Shown here: positions 42,913-51,237 of the stretch, one piece after another
How the letters are laid out: the number at the start of each line of letters is the position of its first letter
Numbering within the stretch: the stretch's first letter is position 1
Origin: Nocardioides mesophilus
Lineage (GTDB): Bacteria > Actinomycetota > Actinomycetes > Propionibacteriales > Nocardioidaceae
Reading direction: 5' to 3'
NCBI RefSeq assembly: GCF_014395785.1
Contig: NZ_CP060713.1
Location: forward strand, 400,501-464,500
Length of the DNA: 64,000 bases
Notes under the pieces: model-generated
The model's database searches: none
What the model was told of the DNA's origin: nothing
The model's input: only the letters and a program-made list of their open reading frames with translations
Made by a program: the position numbers and the translations under genes

Positions 42913-44484
42913 TCAGGCCGCGTAGAGGATCCGGGCCAGGACCAGGTCGAGCTGGGAGACCGGCGCGGTCTCCCCGCGGGAGGCCAGCTCGGCCGGCATG
43001 ACCTCGCCGAGGAAGTGGGTGCCTCGGAAGTCCACCCGGCACCAGTAGCCGTGGGGCGTGCGCCAGTAGTGCACCCCGGGCCGGGGTTGTCGGTGCAGCC
43101 AGCCCTTGCCGTGGGTCTTCACCCGGTGCTGCAGTCGTTGCAGCCGACCCAGGTTGCCGATCCTGGTCTGGCCCGGCGGTCCACCGGTGTCGGGCGACAG
43201 GTAGGGAACGGTGTGGTCGGCGTCGGTTCGGCGCGAGAGCCCGGGGGCGAAGGGGAAGGCTGAGGCGGGTGATCGGAGATAGAGCTGGTCGCGCATCCGG
43301 GCCGGCACCTCGTAGCCGTCCACCGGATGGTCCTCGGACAGGTCGATGACCGGCTTGACCGTCACCTGGGCATGTCGGAGGAGGTCGCGCACCTGCTCGA
43401 CGGTGACCGGTCCGACGCCCTCCATCCGGGCCACGCCCTGCCGGCGGCCGGCCAGCGCCGCCGCGAAGGACTCCTCGGAGAGGTGGAGGTAGAGCACCGC
43501 CCGCGGCAGCAGCCGGGAGACGTCGACACCTTTCTCCCGCAGGAAGGCGATCAGATCGCGCGGCGCCGGCTCACCGGGGCCGCGGGAGGACTCACCGCGG
43601 GGATCCTTGGCGTGCCGGTCGTCCGCTGCGTCTCCGGCCGGTGACAGGTCGAGGTCGAGGTTGGGGTGAAGGTCGAGGTCGAGCGGCTCGTCGACCGCGT
43701 GACGCAGCAGCAGCGCCAGGGCTCCGGCCGGATTGGCGAGGATGCCGAGGGCGCGGGCCCGGCGTACGCCGATGCCGCTGTCGTCACCCTCGACCCGGAG
43801 GATCTCGGCGATCCGGTCGATCATCGCGACCAGCCAGATGACGTCGCCGGCGGATGCCTTGGCGATCAACGTCTTGAGGCCGCACTCGTTGGTCCGGCCC
43901 GTGCTGACGAACTGCTCGGCGGCGGCCGCCTGGCGCCGGGCCTCCGCGGCCGCGGGGTCGGCCGCGATGATCTTGGCCTCCACCAATGCCTCGGCCCGTG
44001 CCCAGGGCAGGGACGCGAGGTAGGGCGTGGTCTCGGCGTCCACCCAGGCTGCCTGCTCACGTGTCAGGTCGGCTGCCCGGGTCAGCTTGGCGATCCGGCG
44101 TGCCTGCCACACGCGCACCGCACCGGCGACGACGGCGTCCCAGAGCAGCGGCAGCCGGAACCGCACGTCGACGGCGTCGGCGATCAGGCTCGCGGCCGCA
44201 GGGGTGCTGGTGCGGAGCAGGACGCCGAGCTCGGCCGCGGCGAACTCCGCCACCTCCGGCGTGCCCGCTCCTCCGGCCCGGCGGAACCGCTCGGAGCCCG
44301 GGACCAGTCCCCGGGCGAGCCGATCGATGACCGCGTCGGGATCGTCCGGGGCACCGTGCAGCTCCGCCCACCGGACCGCCAGCACCAGCTCCTCGGCCTC
44401 GGCGCGGAGCAGTCGGGCGCGGTTGGCCACGAGAGCGTCAGCACACTGCTGCCCCGTGTCGATGTCGCGCCCGATCTCGTCCAT
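42913..44484 (-). CDS. DUF222/HNH endonuclease-family protein (13E12 repeat type)
   Basis: This 523-residue protein has an N-terminal DUF222 region (residues 20-300, with AAWVDAETTPYLASLPWARA and EQFVSTGRTNECGLKTLIAK) and a C-terminal HNH nuclease: RRTDADHTVPYLSPDTGG, then GNLGRLQRLQHRVKTHG. The DUF222 part is found in many copies in actinobacteria and is linked to the mycobacterial REP13E12 repeats. A low-complexity stretch of alternating Leu/Asp occurs near residue 265. The ATG has GGGAG upstream. Immediately upstream lie tandem inverted-repeat elements, which may have been copied with it. The biological role of the family is unresolved. Confidence 0.9.
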   Translation of the reverse strand: MDEIGRDIDTGQQCADALVANRARLLRAEAEELVLAVRWAELHGAPDDPDAVIDRLARGLVPGSERFRRAGGAGTPEVAEFAAAELGVLLRTSTPAAASLIADAVDVRFRLPLLWDAVVAGAVRVWQARRIAKLTRAADLTREQAAWVDAETTPYLASLPWARAEALVEAKIIAADPAAAEARRQAAAAEQFVSTGRTNECGLKTLIAKASAGDVIWLVAMIDRIAEILRVEGDDSGIGVRRARALGILANPAGALALLLRHAVDEPLDLDLHPNLDLDLSPAGDAADDRHAKDPRGESSRGPGEPAPRDLIAFLREKGVDVSRLLPRAVLYLHLSEESFAAALAGRRQGVARMEGVGPVTVEQVRDLLRHAQVTVKPVIDLSEDHPVDGYEVPARMRDQLYLRSPASAFPFAPGLSRRTDADHTVPYLSPDTGGPPGQTRIGNLGRLQRLQHRVKTHGKGWLHRQPRPGVHYWRTPHGYWCRVDFRGTHFLGEVMPAELASRGETAPVSQLDLVLARILYAA

Positions 44485-44559
44485 GACACGACTCTCCCAG
44501 CAGGCACCGACAGTTTCGGGGGCGCTCCACACGGCGCCGGCCCGGACAGGGGGAAGCCT

Positions 44560-44966
44560 CATGCACTCGGCCGCTGGTCTCGGCAAGTGCATGTCGGAGC
44601 GGGGGTCGGCGCTGTCTGAGGGGGCCAGCCGACCCGTCAGCGCAGCCACCGACCCCGCCGAGCCACCGAGCCGCTGCGCGCCGTGGGGCAGACGCTCGGA
44701 CATGCACTCGGCCGCTGGTCTGGGTAGCGGCAGGCGTGGCCGGGGCGACGGCGGCCGGCAAGTGCATGTCGGAGCGGGGGTCGGCGCTGTCTGAGGGGGC
44801 AGCCGACCCGTCAGCGCAGCCACCGACCCCGCCGAGCCACCGAGCCGCTGCGCGCCGTGGGGCAGGCGCCCGGACATGCACTCGGCCGCTGGTCTTGCTA
44901 GCGGCAGGCGTGCACGCGGTGACGGCGGTCGGCAAGCGCATGTCGGAGCGGGGGTCGAGGCTTCTG
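44560..44966. repeat. Tandem 175-bp repeats with inner inverted repeats (MITE-like)
   Basis: Unit 1 (44584-44758) and unit 2 (44759-44932) are near-identical, with a third partial copy from 44933 and a partial end before unit 1. Each unit carries an inverted pair about 122 bases long: agtgcatgtcggagcg (44586-44601; 44761-44776) and cgctcggacatgcact or its variant (44693-44708; 44867-44882), 15 of 16 positions matching in unit 1. The inner parts are very conserved while the ends drift. No protein of known type is encoded. This fills most of the 532-base gap between the DUF222 and DHFR-like genes. It resembles a miniature transposable element in tandem. Confidence 0.8.
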
Positions 44967-45016
44967 CTGCCTACGCCCAGATCAAGGTGGTCTCCCCAGG
45001 TACGCCCGCGCCCGCC

Positions 45017-45556
45017 TCAGCGCAGGGAGTACCGCAGGTGCACGAAGGTGCCGTTCGCCGACGGCGCGGAGGAGACCAGCCGCATCGGGGTGGTGCGCCG
45101 GCGCGGGAGCAACGGGGCCCCGGCGCCGAGCACGACCGGGGTCAGCCCCAGCCAGAGCTCGTCGAGCAGGTCGTGGTCGAGGAACTCCCCGACCAGCTCG
45201 CCGCCACCCACCAGCCAGATGTTGCGGTCGCCGGCGTCCGCGGCCATCGCGGCGTGCACCGCGGGCACGTCGTCGTGGGTGAACACCAGCCGGACGCCCT
45301 CGGCCGGGGTGAGCTCGCGGTGGGTGAAGACGTAGATCGGCCGGTCGCCGTACGAGGCGAAGCCGTGGGGGTCGTGCCGCTGCACCCACTCGTAGGTGGA
45401 CGCCCCCATGGCGAGCACGCCGACGTCGCGCATGAAGGCGTCGTAGGGGTTCGCACCGTCGGCCTCGTCGAACTGCAGCAACCAGTCGAGGTCGTGGTCG
45501 GACGCGGCGATGAAGCCGTCGAGGGACGAGGCGACGAAGTACTGGGTCAGCGGCAT
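45017..45556 (-). CDS. Dihydrofolate reductase-family protein (RibD C-terminal-like)
   Basis: A 179-residue protein of the DHFR/RibD-C fold. Signatures are TQYFVASSLDGFIA at the start, GASTYEWVQRHDPHG, PIYVFTHRELTPAEG and IWLVGGGELVGEFLDHDLLD, the NADPH-binding glycine region. These standalone proteins are poorly characterised NAD(P)H-dependent reductases, and true DHFR activity is unlikely. The start at 45556 gives the usual N-terminus; an ATG at 45568 is also in frame, and neither has a clear ribosome site. It is 46 bases downstream of the DUF429-RelA/SpoT gene on the same strand, so it may be co-transcribed with it. Confidence 0.83.
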   Translation of the reverse strand: MPLTQYFVASSLDGFIAASDHDLDWLLQFDEADGANPYDAFMRDVGVLAMGASTYEWVQRHDPHGFASYGDRPIYVFTHRELTPAEGVRLVFTHDDVPAVHAAMAADAGDRNIWLVGGGELVGEFLDHDLLDELWLGLTPVVLGAGAPLLPRRRTTPMRLVSSAPSANGTFVHLRYSLR

Positions 45557-45602
45557 GGATCCATGCAAGCAGGGGTCGCCGACGGTTGCACCCCCTGGCG
45601 GC

Positions 45603-47399
45603 TCACTGGTCGGGGTCGGGCGGGGTGCGCAGCTTCTCCAGCCGGGTCTGCAGCAGCGCGACCCGGTGGGCGTTGCCGTGCAGCTCGACGTACCGCGTCC
45701 CGAAGATCGCCAGCAGCGCGTCGTCGAGCCGGCGTACGGCGCCGGCCGGGTAGCGGTAGCCCATCCGGGCGTGGATGGCGTCGCTGTCGACGGAGGTGAG
45801 CAGCCCCCGCAGCTCGTCGAGCGAGGTGATCCCGAGCTCCAGCAGCAGCTCCGAGACCCAGGCGTAGTGGTCGGTGCGCGACCACCCGGCGTCGGCGTAC
45901 TGCGCGGCGAGGAAGGTCGCGAGGTCCTGCGCGCTGATCCGCGGGTCGGTCGCGTCGGCCTCCGGCTGCGAGCTCGGCACGGCCTCCTGCAGCCGGTCCC
46001 GGATCATCGAGAACTCCCGGTCGGCGAGCTCGAGCAGCCCCGCGGCCAGCGTGAACCGACGGTCCAGGTCGGGCACGTGCTCCTCGGGGATGGTCCCCTT
46101 GTAGCGGATGGCGTGCTCGAACTCCGCCCACGCGTGCTGCAGCACCGTCCGCACCTGGACCTGGGCGCGGTGGCCCTTGAGCGCGTCGTACGTCGTCGCC
46201 GGGCTCCGGTCCCGGTCCAGCGCGACCAGCAGGTGCCGGCTGGCGTAGCCGAACCGGCCCTCGCTGGCGGTCTCCTGGCCCATGTCGCGGTCGTCGAGGA
46301 TGCGCAGCTGGTCGCCCAGCAGGTCCGCCACGGCCGTGACGTCGCTGCGCAGGTAGGTGATGATCCGCAGCCCGATCTGGTCGGTGATCTGCTCGAGCGG
46401 GTCGGAGTAGAGCAGCCGGCCGTCCTCCTCGCGGTCGGCCTTCGCCGCGAACGACGCGACGCTCTTGGTCCGGCCCGTGACGCTCAGGTAGTTGATGCCG
46501 GCATCGTCGAGCAGCGTGGTGAGCAGCGCGAGGTAGCGCTCGGTGGCCTCCCGCAGCTCGGGCTGCCGCGCCGCGTAGGTCTGCACGGCGAGCCGCACCG
46601 GGTCCCGGTCGACGACCACCGCGGCCGGCGGCTCGACCACCCGGGGCGGGCGCGGCGTCGGCACCAGGCCCTCCGGCAGCCGCGGCGTGACGATGTAGCC
46701 GGTCTCGCCGTCGCCGTACGTCGTCGTCTCCTCCGGCCGCCGCACGGCCCAGAGCGCGACGTAGGCGCAGACGACCGCGTCCACCTGGTCCTCGACACGG
46801 CGCAGGTCGCTCTTGGTGGCGGCGGCCTCGACCTGGGCCATCAGGGCGCGCCACTCCTCGTGCTCGCGCAGGTGCAGCGGGACCGGCGCGGACGCGAGCT
46901 CCTCGAGCAGCCCCATCAGCCGCTGCAGCTCGGAGCGCAGCTGGGGCAGGTGCCGGCCGGGCTTCTGCTTGTACTTCAGCGTCCGGCCGAGGCCGAACAG
47001 GGCGATCGTGGCCGGGTGCGGGTACACCTCGATCGCCCGGCGTCCGGCCGTCGAGACCGGGTCGATGTCGAGGCCCAGTACCTCGGCGAGACGGGCGCCG
47101 CGCGGGGTGCCCGCGAACTCGGGCTTGCCGGTGTTGGCGGGGTGCGCGCCGGCGTCGAATCTGGCGAAGTCACGGTTGAGCGCCGCCTCGCCGGGGCGGT
47201 TGCCGGTCGCGTTGCGGACGATCAGCGGTGCGTCGATCGCCACCAGGCAGTCGCCGGCGACGTAGGGCCCCATCGAGGCCAGGATCGTCTCGTCGGTGCG
47301 GTGCGCCGAGACGTGCAGCAGGTGCCCGTCGGCGTCGAGGACGGCCAGGCCGGTGGGCTTCTTCTCGCCCCAGGCGAGGTCGAGACCGACGAAGTGCAT
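45603..47399 (-). CDS. DUF429 RNase H-like domain fused to RelA/SpoT synthetase-like domain
   Basis: A 598-residue fusion. Residues 1-225 are DUF429, a predicted nuclease of the RNase H fold with acids in place: Asp7 (FVGLDLAW), Asp56 (CLVAIDAPL), Glu124 (AIEVYPHP) and Asp204/Asp207 (EDQVDAVV). Residues 265-475 are a (p)ppGpp-synthetase-type RelA/SpoT domain: R310-x-K312 and K320 in GRTKSVASFAAK, Asp340 in ITDQIGLRI, GY...H in GRFGYASRHLLVAL, and QHAWAEFEHAIRYKG. The usual Glu of the E-x-Q-x-R-T motif is Gln413 here (AQVQVRT), which may alter or abolish synthesis. A helical tail follows. The ATG is preceded by GGGTGAG. It resembles in concept the mycobacterial RNase HII-RelA fusion. Confidence 0.85.
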   Translation of the reverse strand: MHFVGLDLAWGEKKPTGLAVLDADGHLLHVSAHRTDETILASMGPYVAGDCLVAIDAPLIVRNATGNRPGEAALNRDFARFDAGAHPANTGKPEFAGTPRGARLAEVLGLDIDPVSTAGRRAIEVYPHPATIALFGLGRTLKYKQKPGRHLPQLRSELQRLMGLLEELASAPVPLHLREHEEWRALMAQVEAAATKSDLRRVEDQVDAVVCAYVALWAVRRPEETTTYGDGETGYIVTPRLPEGLVPTPRPPRVVEPPAAVVVDRDPVRLAVQTYAARQPELREATERYLALLTTLLDDAGINYLSVTGRTKSVASFAAKADREEDGRLLYSDPLEQITDQIGLRIITYLRSDVTAVADLLGDQLRILDDRDMGQETASEGRFGYASRHLLVALDRDRSPATTYDALKGHRAQVQVRTVLQHAWAEFEHAIRYKGTIPEEHVPDLDRRFTLAAGLLELADREFSMIRDRLQEAVPSSQPEADATDPRISAQDLATFLAAQYADAGWSRTDHYAWVSELLLELGITSLDELRGLLTSVDSDAIHARMGYRYPAGAVRRLDDALLAIFGTRYVELHGNAHRVALLQTRLEKLRTPPDPDQ

Positions 47400-47477
47400 G
47401 TGCTCACCCTGCCCTGCCCGCACGCCGCCCCGCACGTCGCCCCGCACGCCGCCCCGCTCACCGTCCGCTCCGGCGGG

Positions 47478-48499
47478 TCAGAGCAGACGGGCGGCCAGGA
47501 AGTCCACGGACCGCCGCATCATCAGCGGCCAGGAGTCGCCGAAGCCGTGCCCCTCGCCCCGATACTCCTGCAGGCTCGCGTGCCCGCCGGCCGCGCGGAC
47601 CGCGGCCACCGTCGCCCGGCTCCAGGCCACCGGGCAGACCTGGTCCGCGGTGCCGTGCGCGACCAGCAGCGGCGCCTCGATCCGCTCCGCGTAGCTCCTC
47701 GCGCTGGCCCGCCGCCACACTCCCGGACGGCTGCGCGGCGAGCCGTAGGCCGCGACCACCCGGGCCCGCAGCCCCGGGTCGGGGCGCACCCAGCGGTCGA
47801 AGCCGTCCGCGGCCAGCGAGCTCACCGGGGAGTAGAGCACCGCCGCGTCGGCGAGGTCGGGTACGGCGGCCAGCGCCTCGAGCACGACCCCGCCGCCCAT
47901 CGACCGGCCGAAGAGGCCGACCCGGCTCGCATCGACGAAGGGCAGGTCCGCCCGGCGTACCGCCCGGACCGCGTTGACGAGGTCCTCGGGTAGCCCAGCG
48001 GGGCCGCCACGTCCCCGGAGGACTCGTGGTCCGAGCCGGCGTGGTTGCGGTAGTCGATCTGGAAGGCGACGAATCCGGCCGCCACCAGGGCTTCGCGCTC
48101 CCGGCCGAGCATGTCGCCGGAGGCGTACTCGGCCGGGTCGGTCCAGCCGTGCGCCAGCACCACCAGCGGCGCCCGACCCGGCCGGGTCGGCACGTCCATC
48201 ACCCCGGTGATCCGCAGGCGGCCGCTGCGGTAGCTGACGGCATAGCGGGTGGTCGCCAGGCCCCGGAACAGCACCGAGGTGAGCCGCAGGTCGCGGCCGT
48301 CGAAGCGGCGCCGGGCCAGCGCGGGCACCGAGACCAGGTTGAACGGCGTGCTGGTGTCGTTGTGCGCCCCGAGCAGGACCGGGAGGGGCCGTGCGGCCGC
48401 CCCACGGGGGGCGGGCGGGGCGGCGCACCAGCTGAGCGCGAGGACGAGCGCGAGCAGCGGCGCCGCGAGGATGCCCGGGATCCGTGAGGTCACGGGCAC
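47478..48499 (-). pseudogene. Secreted alpha/beta hydrolase disrupted by a 1-base frameshift
   Basis: The gene splits into two frames. Residues 1-160 or so, from the GTG at 48499, contain a signal peptide (GILAAPLLALVLALSW) and the first half of an alpha/beta hydrolase (PLVVLAHGWTDPAEYASG, FQIDYRNHAGSD, APLGYP). The second half continues in another frame ([19 protein letters not shown], then VGLFGRSMGGGVVLEALA with the nucleophile Ser, LLVAHGTADQVCP with the Asp, and EGHGFGDSW with the His). Inserting one base in the GGG run at 47988-47990 joins them as GYPEDLVNAV. So either a real one-base deletion or a sequencing error is present. The rest looks functional. Confidence 0.85.
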
Positions 48500-48567
48500 A
48501 TCGTCGGTGGCCGCCCGCCGTCCCGCAGAAGAACGGGGAAGAACGGGCCGGACGGGTGAGGGACCTC

Positions 48568-49074
48568 TCAGACGACCTGGTGCAACCAGCGCACCGGGGC
48601 GCCGTCACCGGCGTGCCGGAACGTCTCCAGCTCGTCGTCCCAGGGCTTGCCGAGCAGCTTGTCGATCTCGAGCAGCAGCGTGGTGTCGCCCAGGGCGGCC
48701 TTGATGACGGCGGCCTTGAGCCGGTCCTCGGGGATCATGATGTCGCCGTGGATCCCGGTGACGGCGTGGAAGACGCCGAGGTCGGGGGTGTAGGAGTAGC
48801 GCGAGCCCTCGGTGGAGGTGGTGGGCTCCTCGGTGATCTCGAAGCGCAGCTGGCTCCAGCCGCGCAGCGCGGAGGCCACCGCGGCCGCCGTACCGGCGTC
48901 GCCGGACCAGGAGAACTCGGCGCGGTAGGTGCCTGCCTGGGCGCCCTGCGGCGTCCAGTCCAGGTTCACGGCGTTGCCGAGCACGCCGCCCACGGCCCAC
49001 TCGATGTGCGGGCACAGCGCAGACGGCGCGGAGTGGACGTAGAGAACGCCCCTTGTCGTGGTGCGTGTGGTCAC
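48568..49074 (-). CDS. DUF3145-family protein
   Basis: A 168-residue soluble protein of the DUF3145 family, conserved across actinobacteria and, as I recall, found next to fabF in Streptomyces. The sequence reads TTTRGVLYVHSAPSALCPHI, EWAVGGVLG, LDWTPQGAQAGTYRAEFSW and TPDLGVFHAVTGIHGDIMIPED; the tail has LLGKPWDDELE. Its function is unknown. The GTG at 49074 has AGGAGGCAAC just upstream. It lies apart from the fab cluster here, separated by about 6 kb of accessory genes, and it diverges from the S55 protease gene. Confidence 0.9.
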   Translation of the reverse strand: MTTRTTTRGVLYVHSAPSALCPHIEWAVGGVLGNAVNLDWTPQGAQAGTYRAEFSWSGDAGTAAAVASALRGWSQLRFEITEEPTTSTEGSRYSYTPDLGVFHAVTGIHGDIMIPEDRLKAAVIKAALGDTTLLLEIDKLLGKPWDDELETFRHAGDGAPVRWLHQVV

Positions 49075-49306
49075 CGTTGCCTCCTGTCGATCCGGCGTCG
49101 AGATACGCCTTCCCCAGCGGTCTCGTCGGAACAGGAGTCATGGTGGCCATGACGCGGTCGAGCATGCAGTTGTGGGTGCTACCCGTTCATTGTGACGCAC
49201 CGGGCACCACATCCGCCACAACAACACCAGAAATCAGCGAGGAATGCGGCCCCGGGCGAGCAGCCGGGGGTCAGCCTGCATCGTTCACCCACATTTCCGA
49301 GGATTC

Positions 49307-49320
49307 GAGTACCGATACTC
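49307..49320. promoter_or_regulatory. Small dyad upstream of the S55 protease gene
   Basis: GAGTA-ccga-TACTC is a perfect 5-bp dyad in the 327-base gap between DUF3145 and the protease gene. The gap otherwise shows no gene; this dyad is the only notable motif and may be an operator. Confidence 0.3.
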
Positions 49321-49401
49321 AGGACACGGCCCGTCGCAGGGTGCCAGGATCAGCCACCGCTCGTGCCACGGGGGCAGGGCACCATCTCAGGGAGCCAGCA
49401 G

Positions 49402-51234
49402 ATGATCCGACCAGTCCTGCCCGCACGCGGCAGACGCACCGCCCGCTGGGCCGCCGCGGCGGTCGCCTCGGCCACCGCGTTGTCCATCGCCGGCACCGGC
49501 GCGCCTGCGGTCTCGGCCGTGCCGAGCGACAACCCGTGCCCGGCAGCCGTCCCGGTCAGCGAGCTGGCCGCGGGCCAGCTCGTCGACGGTCAGACGGTCT
49601 CCTCGGGCACCCGGCCCGACCCCTTCAGCGGCAAGGTCCTCGGCGTCCTGAAGAACGGGATCTCGCTCGGCGTCGACATGATCATGGTCGAGCTGACCTC
49701 CGCCGAGATCGACGACGTCGGCGGCATCTGGTCCGGCATGTCCGGCTCACCGGTCTACGCCGCGGACGGCCGTCTCATCGGCGCCGTCTCCTACGGCCTG
49801 GCGGTCGGCCCCTCGCCGGTCGCCGGCGTCACCCCGGCCGCCGACATGCAGAGGCTGCTGAGCGCCGCTCCGTCCGCCCCGGTTCCCGCCGGTGCCCGGC
49901 AGGTCGAGATCCCCGCCAGGCTGGGCGACCGGCTGGTGCGCGACCAGGTCGCCACCGACGCCGAGGTCGACTCCGGCCTGTCCCGGCTCCGGCTTCCGCT
50001 CTCGGTCACCGGCGTGGGCGCCGAACGGGCCGGCCTGGTCGCGAAGGCGTTCGGCCGCAAGCCGTCCGAGGTGATGGCCGCCGGCAGCGCGTCGCTGGCA
50101 CCGGCCGAGCAGGCCATGGTGCCCGGCGGCAACCTCGCCGCCGCCATCTCCTACGGGGATGTCACTGCTGCCGCGGTCGGCACCGTCACGGCCGTGTGCG
50201 GCTCCGAGGTCCTCGGCTTCGGGCACCCGATGATGTGGCGCGGGCCGACGTCGCTGTCGTTGCACGCCGCGGACACGATCTACGTGCAGAAGGACCCCAC
50301 CGTGGCGCCGTTCAAGGTCGCCAACATCGACCCGTCGCCCATCGGCACCGTCACCCAGGACCGGATGGCCGGCATCCTCGGCGTCACCGGCGCCGGACCG
50401 GCCACCAGCGACATCACCTCCTCGGTCTCCTTCGACGGCGGGCAGCCGCGGGCCGGAGCCACGCACGTGACCCTGGCTGACTGGGTGCCGGACCTCGCCT
50501 TCTCGCACCTGCTCGCCAACGAGGACGCGGTCTTCGACGGCTACGGGAAGGGTGGCGCGGCCATGGGCTGGACGATCAGCGGCACCCGTGCCGACGGTCG
50601 GACCTGGTCGCTGACGCGCGGGGACCGGGTCGCGAGCCCGTACGACGTCACCTTCGAGTCGGCCTTCGACCTCGTCGACGCGCTCTACACCCTGCAGCAG
50701 AACGGCTTCGAGCAGGTCACCGTCGACGCGGTCGACGTCGACTCCGCGCTGACCCGGGACTACGACACCTACACCTTCAAGCAGGCCCAGATCCGGCAGG
50801 GCACCAAGTGGGTGACGCTCACCCGCAAGTCCCGGCTGCAGCTTCCCGCCGGTCGGCGCCAGTTCTTCCGGATCACCGTCGACTCCGACCACCACGGGGA
50901 GCAGCGCTTCATCCGTCCCGTCCGGGTGCCGCGCAGCGGCGTCGGCCGGGAGGGTCTGCTGCAGATCAGCGGCGGCAACGACTTCTCCGGCAACAGCAGC
51001 TACTACGGCAGCGACGAGTACTACTTCGAGGAGGGCGGCTACTCCGAGGACTCGAACAAGAGCTTCGACGACGTCCTCGAGCAGATCGGTTCGCAGCCCC
51101 GCAACGACGACGTCGTCGTCGACCTGCGGTTCTTCAGCCGCAACGGCCGGGTCGTCGAGGAGGTCCAGCGCCGGCACCGCACCGACCTGGTGGTCTCCGG
51201 CGGTCTCAGCCTGCCGGTGCTCGTCCTCGGCTGA
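49402..51234 (+). CDS. Secreted SpoIVB-like S55 serine protease
   Basis: A 610-residue exported protein. Residues 15-40 are a signal peptide ending APAVSAV. The S55 peptidase domain follows: GVLKNGISLGVDMIMVEL and SGMSGSPVYAADG with the catalytic Ser114, then EVLGFGHPMMWRG, in which a Gly-His-Pro is conserved. In Bacillus SpoIVB cuts the SpoIVFA regulator during sporulation; this organism shows no other sporulation genes here, so the substrate is different. The C-terminal 200 residues contain an acidic Tyr/Ser-rich stretch (YYGSDEYYFEEGGYSEDS). The ATG at 49402 has GGGAG upstream. It faces the convergent LCP gene. Confidence 0.88.
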   Translation: MIRPVLPARGRRTARWAAAAVASATALSIAGTGAPAVSAVPSDNPCPAAVPVSELAAGQLVDGQTVSSGTRPDPFSGKVLGVLKNGISLGVDMIMVELTSAEIDDVGGIWSGMSGSPVYAADGRLIGAVSYGLAVGPSPVAGVTPAADMQRLLSAAPSAPVPAGARQVEIPARLGDRLVRDQVATDAEVDSGLSRLRLPLSVTGVGAERAGLVAKAFGRKPSEVMAAGSASLAPAEQAMVPGGNLAAAISYGDVTAAAVGTVTAVCGSEVLGFGHPMMWRGPTSLSLHAADTIYVQKDPTVAPFKVANIDPSPIGTVTQDRMAGILGVTGAGPATSDITSSVSFDGGQPRAGATHVTLADWVPDLAFSHLLANEDAVFDGYGKGGAAMGWTISGTRADGRTWSLTRGDRVASPYDVTFESAFDLVDALYTLQQNGFEQVTVDAVDVDSALTRDYDTYTFKQAQIRQGTKWVTLTRKSRLQLPAGRRQFFRITVDSDHHGEQRFIRPVRVPRSGVGREGLLQISGGNDFSGNSSYYGSDEYYFEEGGYSEDSNKSFDDVLEQIGSQPRNDDVVVDLRFFSRNGRVVEEVQRRHRTDLVVSGGLSLPVLVLG

Positions 51235-51237
51235 TCG

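Noticed and set aside
44560-44966. Repeat-containing protein encoded by the 175-bp units
   Set aside because: Open frames exist on both strands, but the unit length varies by one base (175 and 174), breaking the frame between copies, and no start signal or family is seen.
42913-44966. Complete insertion sequence
   Set aside because: No transposase with a DDE or HUH motif is present; the HNH/DUF222 gene and repeats do not form a unit with clear outer ends or target duplications.
47478-48499. Programmed ribosomal frameshift joining the two hydrolase frames
   Set aside because: The site is only a GGG run on the plus strand (CCC on the coding strand), with no slippery heptamer or clear stimulator; a one-base deletion is simpler.
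49402-51234. Evidence for sporulation
   Set aside because: A lone S55 protease is not enough; no other sporulation gene is in the window.
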